In this document: positions 12,325 to 22,500 of the stretch, piece after piece
Numbering within the stretch: the first letter of the stretch is position 1
Layout of the letters: each line of letters begins with the position of its first letter
From: Phoenix dactylifera
Lineage: Eukaryota > Streptophyta > Magnoliopsida > Arecales > Arecaceae
NCBI RefSeq assembly: GCF_009389715.1
Contig: NW_024068223.1
Location: 1 to 64,000 of the forward strand
Length of the DNA: 64,000 nucleotides
Direction of reading: 5' to 3'
Notes under the pieces: model-generated
Seen by the model: the letters and a program-made list of their open reading frames with translations, nothing else
What the model was told of the DNA's origin: nothing
Database searches by the model: none
Program-made: the position numbers and the translations under genes

Positions 12325-13484
12325 GGAATCCAATATTGGAGACGTGTTTTGGCTGGTCTGTCTTAATTTTTTTTTCCTTAAATGGTTTATTTGGTATCAA
12401 TTTTTTGTGCATCCAGGCAAGTGGCTGGGGTGCAGTTTTCAGTGAGGTTCCCATTTTTTATCTTTTGGTCAGAAAACTTATAGTTGGTTTGAGAGAATTC
12501 TATTTTGGTACTTTTTTTCTGGCATTTTAAGCCAGAGTTGCTATATTGATTTTACATGACTGGAAATTTGGGGATTAAAATTCAGAATAATAATCACAGT
12601 TATGCTATATATTTGGAGATTGTGCGTTCATCCTTTGTTTATGCACTTATTTGATGAGTCATCTGCACTTAAAATCGATTTATCTGAAAGATGTAATAGG
12701 ATTTATTTGGATGGCTTAGTTGCTTGTTATACTTGCTGCAGTTGGTAATCTCCAATTAAATATACTATTCTGGATCCCTCCCTCTCTTGTGCTAACATTG
12801 TAATTGCTGTCTCCGTGTTTAGCCTTCTGAGATTTTGGTATGTGGAAGAAAAGGTTGTCTAATTGATATATAATTCTCAATTCAATGTAATCATATCGCC
12901 ACTTTGATATACATACTGCAGATGGTTTGTTCAGTTATATTAACTTGTGGAACATCAAATCCTTTTGTCAGTGATCTGACATTGCTAAGAAATCTTACGT
13001 GTTTATACTTACTATTCTGACTGCTGTGCAACCTTCTTACATGGGTATCTTTGCAATGCGATGGCAATATTATTTGAGCAATTCATGATATGCTCTCCTT
13101 GGTATATGCACGCGAATCTGTTTTTGGCAGCTTGCTTCATGAAGCAGCAGCTCTTTTAATCTGATACGTCTTCATGCTTGATCTCAGAGTCTCTCTTGTA
13201 ATGGTGGTCCACAGAGCACTAATTGAAGCTTTAGTGTGAAATAAAATAACTTAATTACCTACATCTGCAATTAGTGTATGCTTTTAGGAGGTAAAGCGTT
13301 TATTGTGATGCTTACATTCTATAGAGGTAGAGTACCTTGCTACTATGATGGCAGTTTAGGAGTTGATTTGGTTCACAAGGTTGCTTAGTGATTTAGATCA
13401 AGGTACTGACTATATTTTCCTATTTATTGTGATTGTAACAGTGCTATCCAATTATCGAGGAATCCAGCATTCCATGCAAGGACA
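12325..13484. other. EF-2 3' UTR and downstream spacer
   Basis: T-rich sequence after the EF-2 stop, likely 3' UTR for the first few hundred bases. I see no gene and no recognisable repeat before the small insertion at 13485. Confidence 0.5.
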
Positions 13485-13534
13485 AAGTACATCAAGGTTT
13501 TTTTTTTTTTTTTGGCTAGAAGTACATCAAGGTT
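13485..13534 (-). mobile_element. Tail-only retroposon insertion with 15-bp TSD
   Basis: A direct repeat AAGTACATCAAGGTT (13485-13499 and 13520-13534) flanks just 20 bases: fourteen T followed by GGCTAG. Read on the minus strand the insert is CTAGCC plus a poly-A tail. It looks like the extreme 3' end of a LINE or SINE inserted by target-primed reverse transcription. Exact borders within the T run are ambiguous by a base or two. Confidence 0.75.
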
Positions 13535-15417
13535 CATCATCACTTTATTAAGTCGATTTGATTCCAGTTCTCTCAAAGGATGAGTTGATGATTATTTTCA
13601 TCAAAGGATTTGCAGTCGATCGGTTTGAAACTTTATATAGCAAGATTGGTTTTATTAACATGCAATTCGTAATTAGGGAGAGTATTGAAGGTCGTCATGA
13701 ATTTTCATACATTAATTAATTTTTTAGACGAATGGTGAGTTACTATTTAGCTAGAGTAAGTTTTGGGCTCAAAAGAGTCAAAGTTTTATCTATATTTTCA
13801 TACTCATGAACCAATCTAGTGGTAAAATAATCTATCTTTTGAATTTTAGATATTGATGTTTTATTTCATTTCTACAAGCACTGCATGAACTTAATTTATC
13901 ACGTAAACAACGCATGAAGTATTTTGCCTACTTTCCATTATTTTTATGGTGGAATTATGATTAGATGCAAAATAAAAGGTAAAACCGGAATTAATTGATC
14001 TAGAATTGATTTCTTGCTACCTCAATGGTCGCACCTGTACTCTATTTGGAGACTCTTGTTTTGAGACTTTGGGAGGTGCATTTCCAATATTTGGACTAGA
14101 GGTATTTATCTTAGAATGGATAGGCTGCAAAGAAACTAACCTAATCATGAACATCTCAGGCTCATTGAGAACAAGCTTGTTTGAGCTTAGTTCAGCTAGT
14201 AAGAAAAAAAAGAGAAGCTTAGACTTTTTTTTTAAAGCTTAGCTTTTACTATAGGTGAGCTTGAACATTTTAGTTTTGCAAAATAAGTAGAAGCTCAAAT
14301 CATCTCGAAGAGAAGCTTATATAATGTGAAGTCCTGCTTGATTTCAATTATCCCTTTCATATAAAAAGTGATGACCGAGCAGCTCCCAACTCGGTTTAGC
14401 TTGGTCAGTTAAGCACCATTGGAGCGGGCATTTCCTTCTTTTTCTTTCAACAAACTTATAGTTGAAGCCTATCAAAAGATTCAAAACTGATTTAGTATAC
14501 GTAGTAATTTTTCAGAACTCAGATATGAGAACTCAGTTTTTGAGAGAGAGAAAGGAATGGAGGCACAATTTCTTGGCAATGCACAATCCAAGCCTGAACT
14601 ATCAATCATGTCAAATATAATTCATAATTTTATACCTAAAATTAATTAATAATTTAAAATTCATAAGATTTGTGTCAGGATCACTTATAACTATTCGTCC
14701 AAGAATCATTAGGTTCAGTTGGGCAAATCAGCTATACCTATCAAAACTATTTAAAAAAAAAATAGATTACTTGCTACTCACTATTTAAAATCTAAATCTA
14801 AATTAAAAATCTCTAAACAATCTTAAATGGACTTGAGCAAGCCTTTAGTCTTGATTGAGTCAGACTAGGATCTCCAAATCAGGTAGAGAGAGAATGCTTG
14901 CACCCAAAATGAGACCTCTCTCTCAATTTTTTTTTTCTTTATTTATATATACATTTATTTAATTATTATTATTATTTTATTTTTTTTCTTTTTTTTTTTC
15001 TTCTCTGATTTTTTCTCTCTCTTTTTTTTTTTTTCTTCATCGCCCTTTCTCCTTTTCTTAGCCAGAGAGAGGAGGTTTGAACCTGCCCTACCGAGAAACA
15101 AGGAAAGGGAGAAAAAGGGGCCTCTAGCCTGGTAACTTTGCCTCCCTCTTCATCAGAAAATAAAAAAAAATCGAAAGGATGAGCAGACAATATTAATATA
15201 AACCCATCTAATTACAATTATTATCTCTCTATTTTCTTCTTCTTTCTGCAACATATGACCCATTTCCGTTTCCTTAGTCATATTTACAAGCACACACAAG
15301 CATAGAACATATACAATGCCTACTAAATTAACAGACAAGAATTATTATCATAAGCCACTCCAATATTCTGCCACACTCTAAATAATGTGACATGCAACAA
15401 CTCTACAAAGGGTCTTC
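13535..15417. other. Intergenic spacer between EF-2 and the LTI65-like gene
   Basis: No protein gene is seen. The stretch includes AAGCTTAG-type repeats near 14150-14300 and a GAGC-rich patch near 14370-14430 resembling hAT-end sequence. A long T/C-rich tract lies at about 14925-15045. The part next to 15418 should be the 3' UTR of the LTI65-like gene on the minus strand. Confidence 0.5.
14925..15045. repeat. Pyrimidine-rich low-complexity tract
   Basis: Runs of T and CT with a short TTA/ATT repeat. Minus-strand frames here are purine-rich low complexity and are not genes. Confidence 0.8.
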
Positions 15418-17015
15418 TTATTTGAGATCCTGCTCTTCCTGCGTTTGACCTCCTGCGTCCTTATGAGTTTCTTTCTGCTCCCCTTCCCCTGCCAAAATAC
15501 GACACAGACCGAAACAAGATCAGTAACACAACATAACATAGCCTAACCTAGGTTAGCAGAAAGCTGACTTACCTTTTGTTTGAGTGCTCTCGCTCACCGG
15601 CGAAGCACGAGAACCCCCGCCACCCCCGACCAAAGACGTAACCGCTCCGCGAATCTTCTCCACCACACCCGCACCCCCGCCCCTCGCGCCGGATCCTGTC
15701 ACCTCCGGTCCCCCCTCCGCCTCCTCCTCCCTCTTGTGAAACACCCCCGATATCACCTCGCTCAGCGCCTTGTCCTCCTCCCCCGGCCTCAGCTTCTCCG
15801 CCAGGTACTCCCTCACCGACACCCCCATGCCTTTGTCCTGCGCCGCCGTCGGATCCCCGCCCTCCGTCCCCGTGGTCCCGCTTGGCTTCTGCTGCACCTT
15901 TCCCTTCACAGCCGTCCCGGCCTCCGCCACCTTCTCGTAGACGGTCGACGCGATCTTCTTGCCGTACTCGGTGGACCCCGCCGCCGCGGACACGGCGGCG
16001 GACTTGGCCGCGGCTGCGGTGGTGGAGAGCTTCTCGGTGTAGCTCGGCCCCTTGGGTTCTTCAGTGCCTTGGAGCTTGTCTTCTTCTGGGGTGGGCGCCG
16101 CCGCCGGAGAGAACTGGTCGTGGGTCCCGGTCGGAGGAGTGGTTTCTTTAACCTCTTCTTCTTTCTGGACGTGGGGCTGGTCGGAGATGTTCATGGCTTC
16201 GAAGGACTGGATTACCGGCGACGTCTCTATCTCCTCGCCACCTATCGAACACATCATCACACGACATACAACAAGAAGCAGCAGTATCTTGTAATAAATC
16301 ATATAAATGTTCTTTGAGGAAGAAATCATGAAAGAACTCTAAGAGTTTTCTCCCTCAACAATTACCTCTGGTTGGTGGGGGTTGGGTTGCACGGTCGTGG
16401 TCGCTCGCGCCGAGTGTTTCAGTCTTTGGAGCAGCAGGGTCCTCTTGAAACGTTGGGTTTATGCTTCCCAAATTGGCCTCCTGTGGTGCCTCTTTGCTCT
16501 CTTCGCCACCAATAAACTCTTGAGCCGCCGGAGTGTCATACAGTACTGCATCCACCATAGATAAGAGCTCACACATGCACGATTCTTAATTAATTACTCG
16601 AATTTTCTCTGTATACGAGTAAGGAAGACAAACGTACTGGGAGCGCCATGGATGACCTCAGGATCCTGTACATTCTCTTCATCATTCTCTTCGTAACCTT
16701 CTTCTTTTTCTTCATCACTGGTGTCATGATCGTCGTCGCGGTCATGCTCATCACCATGGCCATGCTTCTTTATGTTTAAAGTGTCCTTAATCTTCTTCAC
16801 CTTGTCCTTCACCTTCTTCAACACTGGCTTCTTGTCGTGGTGGTGCTCCTCTCCTACTTCAACTACAGAAAATAATAAGAAAGACTTATTAACATTATAC
16901 AACCACATACATGATTCCATAACAGAGGCTTGAGCTTACCGGGAATGAGACGAGTTCCGGATGGGTCTGGTTGGTAAGTTTGCTCCTGACGACGGGCTAC
17001 TTCCTCATAATCCAT
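15418..17015 (-). CDS. LTI65/RD29B-like low-temperature/desiccation-induced protein
   Basis: Hydrophilic stress protein of the plant LTI65/RD29B (CAP160) family, induced by ABA, cold and drought; molecular role unknown. CDS is complement of joined 15418-15488, 15573-16241, 16366-16545, 16638-16862 and 16940-17015, giving 406 aa. All splice phases agree. It starts MDYEEVARRQEQTYQPDPSG. Exon 2 has the family-typical basic segment KPVLKKVKDKVKKIKDTLN followed by a His/Asp/Glu-rich stretch. Exon 4 holds SYTEKLSTTAAAAKSAAVSA and the conserved block GMGVSVREYLAEKLRPGEED KALSEVISGVF. The C-terminus is Glu/Gln-rich. No signal peptide or membrane segment is evident. Exon 4 is much more GC-rich than its surroundings, so long spurious plus-strand frames run across it. 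Upstream are ABRE motifs and a TATA box. Family assignment is firm; one versus several LTI65 or LTI78 subtypes cannot be decided here. Confidence 0.9.
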
Positions 17016-17122
17016 TGCAAGAGAACAATAATTCGAGAGAAAAATATGTGTGTGTGGGAGTGAGTGAGGGAGAGAGAGAGGTCGGAGAGGAGTAGAGAAA
17101 GGGGGGGAGGAGGAGATGGGAG

Positions 17123-17130
17123 TTATAATA
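17123..17130 (-). promoter_or_regulatory. TATA box of the LTI65-like gene
   Basis: TATTATAA on the minus strand, 108 bases before the start codon. It implies a leader of about 80 bases. Confidence 0.5.
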
Positions 17131-17177
17131 AGGAGGGAGGGGATAACTTTCGGTGATCTCTTGACACCTTTGGCCAC

Positions 17178-17220
17178 ACGTGGAGGCCGAGCTTGCAGAG
17201 TTTAAAGAGACGTGGCACGT
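17178..17220 (-). promoter_or_regulatory. ABRE cluster upstream of the LTI65-like gene
   Basis: ACGTGG at 17178-17183, ACGTGGC at 17210-17216 and a further CACGT just after it give three ACGT cores within 45 bases, about 165-205 bases upstream of the start codon. Paired ABREs are what make Arabidopsis RD29B respond to ABA. I found no clear DRE/CRT (RCCGAC) core beside them. Confidence 0.65.
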
Positions 17221-17439
17221 ACTGGGAGTTCCGCGATGCAGCGAGGCTTAGCCTCGAAGGTGACTACGCTTTCTGGCAACCGCCGCGATACTTTTGCACG
17301 CGTTCAAACTTGGACCCGGTTCGACCGTCCACGGAGGATACTCGACCGCTGTCATCAGTTATATTTAAAAGGCACAGGAGGTAATAATTGTATACACTCT
17401 TTACTCCGAGATATCTGGACAATAGTCTAAGATGGAGGA

Positions 17440-17651
17440 GCCTTTTAAGCTAAGCATATTTTCCGTGAAGCTAATGAGGCTGCGGGTTGGATGGCTGCTT
17501 ATGTATCCCATCATTCCGGTAGTAGTATCCTGTGGACTGGTGATGGGGAGTTATCTCTGGCACTCTGAGATATTATATTTTTTGATTTTATTGGATGCAT
17601 CCATACTCGTCGAGTATGATTCATCGACTGTCTTAGCAAAAAAAAAAAAAA
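17440..17651 (+). mobile_element. 5'-truncated LINE, RNase H end and poly-A tail
   Basis: The frame reads FREANEAAGWMAAYV, like the C-terminal RNase H domain of plant non-LTR elements, and continues to GELSLALRDILFFDFIGC. It ends TCTTAGC followed by fourteen A (17638-17651). No matching target duplication was found, so the left border is uncertain. A related degenerate copy is at 36960-37148. Confidence 0.65.
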
Positions 17652-17955
17652 CCGAGTGGAGTGCGATGACCAAATTTGCCAATTTAAAATTGCCACCTTG
17701 CTGAAAATATTATTGATATTTGTAACTCTTTAACCATTAACATGCATTTAATGGTCCACTTATTTGATCATTTTGCTTTAGTAAAAATGTAATTAATTGG
17801 ATTTTAAACCTATAAGTTATATCAAAATTATAGGTGTTAGAAACATGCTTCACCGTGCCATTCTCATTTCACAGCTAATGATGCTACATCAATCCCCAAA
17901 TGCCATGATATGATCACAGTGGGACTGATCAACTTTGTTGGGCGGCTACTAATTC

Positions 17956-18006
17956 TTTTTTTTGATGGAGAGGGAGACAAAGCCATCCGATTTTTATCAA
18001 AAAAAA
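17956..18006. repeat. Short inverted repeat ending in T/A runs
   Basis: TTTTTTTTGAT (17956-17966) is the reverse complement of ATCAAAAAAAA (17996-18006), with 29 bases between. It may be a small hairpin or chance pairing of homopolymers. Confidence 0.5.
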
Positions 18007-18011
18007 AAGAG

Positions 18012-18870
18012 TTTATAAAAATTATTTATAAAAATTTTGTAAGAAAGAAAAATATAAAACAAAGTAATAAAAAACTTTTACAAAAAATAGTAGTAGACCT
18101 ATTAAATTATTCAACAAGTTTAATAATCTCATAAGTAATTTGAAGGATCTCTATATCTTTAATATACAACTATATAAGCTTTGCATTCTGATGTGAGTCA
18201 GTCTTTTTTTAAAAGATAGATCAATGTCTTTCAGCGTGCAGCGCCAATATTACGAGGTTATTTTCAAGTTTGAGTAGGGCGGTTTCTCATTCAAACCAAG
18301 TCATCTTACCTTTATCACTTATTTAGGTTTATCTATTTTCTTTTTGAATATCTAAAAATTAAACGGGCGAATAAGAGTTAAAAACTTTCTACTGAAAGTT
18401 GGTGTGGAACAGAACTCCTTGTAAACAGTCCCTCTTACAGGGTGGGATTAGAATTCAGATTCTGTGATCTTTGCCCAGTTGGCAGCTATCAGCTGGATGC
18501 CTTCAGGGTTTTTTTTCTTGACTCATTGCCGGCATTTATCAATTTATGGTAGAGAGGGGAACTAGATCTCTAATGCCTTATATCATTTAGTCTTTATGGA
18601 CAGCAAGAAACCAGAGGTTGTTTGAAGGTAATTCTCTCACTCCATTGCAGCTGGTAAGAAATGTTTTAAGTCACAACTTAATTTTGGATTCCCTCGTACT
18701 GCACATCCTACATCTAATTTTAGTGCAACGCAAGTTAATTTACCTAAATCTTTGATCCAAACCTACCTTGATATGATATTTATGTATGAAACATACACCT
18801 GCTAAGGCTCAAAACTACTTACAAATAATATAGCATTTTTTTTCATGAATATTTTTTTAAAAATTTAAAT
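18012..18870. other. Intergenic spacer, nothing recognised
   Basis: AT-rich sequence with no coding frame and no repeat that I can name. Confidence 0.5.
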
Positions 18871-18873
18871 TTA

Positions 18874-19240
18874 CGTGAATACCCTCTTAAAACACTGTTT
18901 TTGCACAAATACCCCTAATATAATTGTTCTTCTAACACCGTTAATAAAAACTTTATTTATTTTAATTAAAATAAATTAAAATTTTGAAATTACTTTTTTA
19001 TCTCCAATCACGATCGTCTTATAAATATTTTTTTTGAGCATCTACTCATTAAGAATATTTTAGTCATTTTAATTTGAAATCATTAATTTTTTTAATGGCA
19101 TTAGATGACGTGGGTACATATGCAAAAATAAGAATAAAAAAGAATAGAATAATAAAATAAGTATTTTATGAGGTTATATATGTAAATATTAATTTTGAAT
19201 GAGTATTATATAAAATTTACTATTTAAGAGGGTATTCATG
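18874..19240. mobile_element. MITE-like inverted-repeat element upstream of SHOC1
   Basis: CGTGAATACCCTCTTAAA (18874-18891) matches the reverse complement of 19223-19240 at 17 of 18 positions. The interior is AT-rich and non-coding. T-rich flanks on both sides repeat the word CATGAATA/TTCATGAT, so the true ends may lie slightly further out. No clean target duplication was identified, so the superfamily is undetermined. Confidence 0.5.
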
Positions 19241-19475
19241 ATTTTTTTTTTTTTAGTAATATGTATAGATCCAACCCAAACCGCAGACCCGGGTCAGAGC
19301 TGGTCCAACCCAAACCGTTTGAGTATTTGAATCCGGATGGATGGCGGTCGGAGGCTCGTAAAAGTTCGTGCGGCCCAGAAGGAATCCCGCCAGTGCCGTG
19401 GGACTGACCGTTCCAGCTAACCCGCGCCAATTGAAACAGAAGCGCACGATAGCATCAGCTTCTCGTCGAAACACG

Positions 19476-19483
19476 TATATAAA
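19476..19483 (+). promoter_or_regulatory. TATA box of SHOC1
   Basis: TATATAAA lies 57 bases before the SHOC1 ATG (19533) and predicts a very short leader of about 25-30 bases. Confidence 0.55.
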
Positions 19484-19532
19484 CCGACTCGAGGCGCCAT
19501 TTCCATTCCAAAAACGGAGACCAAAACTAACC

Positions 19533-22500
19533 ATGAGGACTCGCTTCCTCGCCGCCGACTACTTCGCCTCCCAATCCCCGATCGAAACACTAAGAGACTT
19601 CCAGTTCCTCCCCCTTCCGCCGCCTCATCTCTCCCCTTTTGATCCTCCTCTCGGCGTCGAGATCCCTTTCTTCGATCTCGATCTCCGCTTTCCTTCCGAA
19701 ATCGATGGATTTCCCATCGAGAATGCCCTCTCTCAGTTCCTCTCCGACGTTATCCCTCGGTTTCTTTATGCTGGAGAGGGGATTTCCGTCGATTCCCGCT
19801 CTCGGAAGAGAGAGCTGCAGCGATTTCGGTCGGGATCGGCCGAGATCGGCGTATCTGAGGTGAATCGGCCATTTCTTCGCGTTTTAGATTTTGGATTTAG
19901 TGTTGAAGGCTTGATTCTGGTTTGAATTTTTTTGTTTGTCACAGAGAAGAGATGATGGATTCTGGGAGGAAAAGAACCGGGAGAGTTGGGAATGCTTCAG
20001 CGCTGGAGCAGATGCTGTTGATGTATTAGATGTAAACACTTTATTTTATTTTATTTTCTTTGATTTGCTCTATTGGAGGTGGTTTTGGTTGTTTCTACTT
20101 TGGATTTTCTAGCAGGAAGTAGCGGATTTTATTCATGAAGAGAAGAGAGTAGAGAAGTGTTCAGATTCTGTCAATAAAACTCCAGAGGTAGGTGGCGTAT
20201 TTCGATCTTATTGAGTGGAAAGTGATGATTTCTTCTTCTTTTTCCTTTTACTATCTAAGGAAAACTCTTCATTTTTTGTTGTATAGAGCCAGAGGAGCAA
20301 ATTACAGAAAGAATTACGGTTTGAAATAGTGGAAGTGGAGCTCCCCCTGGTAAAACGACATATTTTATTTATATTACTTATTTGTGTGTCCCTCCTGCAT
20401 GCATCTTTCCTTTTTTTATAAAAAAAAAAATTATTTATTGTGTTGCTGTTATGATAAAAGTTGTAGTTGTTGTTGTTGTTGCTGCTGAAGATGTTTTGGG
20501 GTCTTTTTGCAGAGAGAGACTATGAGCTCCTGTGAAGCAGAGGAGGCTGGGTTCTGCTTTGAAATTCCGAATATTAAAATTCCTCTGGTATGCCATTAAC
20601 TTTATGTGAAAATAAATACGAAATTTTATGTTCTTCCTTTTGTTTCCTTCTGCTTTTTAATGCTTTATAATCAATTTTTGAGCGAGTGACGGTCTTGATA
20701 TTTATTTGCTAAGCAGTATTTTAACTAGGCAATAACTGACACAATGGAAAGAATTGAACTATTTAAATTTTTGAGCTGTGGTGGAGAACTGCAGGTCAAT
20801 TGGGCAAAATAGGACAAGTTGAACTGATAAGAACAGAACATTGGGAAAGGAAACTTTCAAATGAATATTATTTTCAAAAATTAACCTGCAAATGTGTGCA
20901 CCTGTAGTTTAGTTACTATTTTCCTGCAAAGTTGAAGAAAACTAGTCTATGGTTGCTTCCATAGCATAAAGGTAATCAACTGCAGAAATTACATCTGCTA
21001 GCTTTTCTTTTCCATTTTTGGAGAAAAATTAAAGCGTGGTTTGAAGGAGAATATCAGATTCAAGTAGTTTTTGGAAAAACTAGCATTTGTTTCGCAAATC
21101 ATTTTATTATGGTTCTGGTTTTATAGTTTTGTTTCCTTAAATTTTAGTTGAATAATCATTTGAGCTGTTAATTCTTATGAAAACAAATATGATATTGAAG
21201 CTAACTTTACAATGGGAGGGGCTGGAGCTGAGGAAACATAGAAACCTGGGGGCTTATAGTTATAGCTGAGTGTGGGACTCCTTTGCATTAACTTTGATGT
21301 GGATCTTATGGCTGAAGAGAAACATCCGAATCTTCCTATGCAACGAGTTCACTGCTTAGCAGATCTTCCTTAATACTATACGGTTGTTTTTAAGCTGAGT
21401 ACTGATAATGCCTAATCGGTCGTCAACTTGTTTTTCACTTCTGTGGAATACCCTTAAGAGTGCAGTGAGAAGTTAGCTGGTGTATCTTGATCCTCAGCAT
21501 ATTGAGGGCAATGTGTGTTTTGCTTCGTAATCTTAATGAAGATAGTAGAGCTTAGTCTCTTCCTCCTTTTTGAAAAGAAAAGGGAAGAAAAACCCATGAG
21601 GGGGAAAGCTAATGTAAGCTGCCTGATCTTTAAGGCCAAGGTGGCAGTGGGTGTGACCTGACTATGATTGCAATTTGTATATTAAAAATACAAGATGATG
21701 CAAATGAAATGCAACAATAAACAGATAACTGCATCATGGTCCTGAGAGGCAGGTTCAATCATTTGCCAGAAACTTGAATGATGGCAACTATCAATAGTTT
21801 CGGTGAGATGGAGGAAAATATGCTACATGACTTCTAAAATTATTGTCAGATCTGCGCTGAATAACATTTGATTTACTGAGGCTTCTATGTTCAACATTTT
21901 TAAGATAATGCTGTGATTTTCTTCGTGTCATGACTCTGTTTCATGTGATCGTAGGATATTATTGACATTGAAGTCGGAGTAACAATCACACATCCCATTA
22001 GGGTCGCAAAGTCACTTTTTTCGGTGGAAGATATTTCTTCCAAACTCAATGATGACCAGGACACTTTTTCTGTGAAACATATTAGCTCCTCCCCGGACAG
22101 GACATTGAATCAGTGTATCAGATTGCCCCAATTTGAGGTCTGTGAGAATGGTTGGGAGCTTGATGACAGTATTTCCACTATAGAAGCACTTGATTCTTTA
22201 CTTCCTATTATCAAACCCTGGCATGGGCCACAAGATGATGGGCTCGTGGTTAATGCAAAAGAGTTTTTGGGATCTGCTAATATAGATCTTTTGGAGCATT
22301 TTTCGGGGGATGCTCCATCACAAGATTGTCCTGGACACGAACCTATCTCCCTCAATTCTGTGTTAGAAATGGACTATATAAATTTTGCAGATAATATGCT
22401 CCTTGAAAGTAGTTCAACAATCTATCAAATTGCCCCTGATGGAGCTTGTTCTTATTCATCAAGCTCTTTCCATTTACAGGAAGGCCAGATTTTTGATTTT

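Noticed and set aside
15580-16317. 245-codon plus-strand frame
   Set aside because: Shadow of the GC-rich exon 4 of the LTI65-like gene on the minus strand; Arg/Leu/His-rich without family features.
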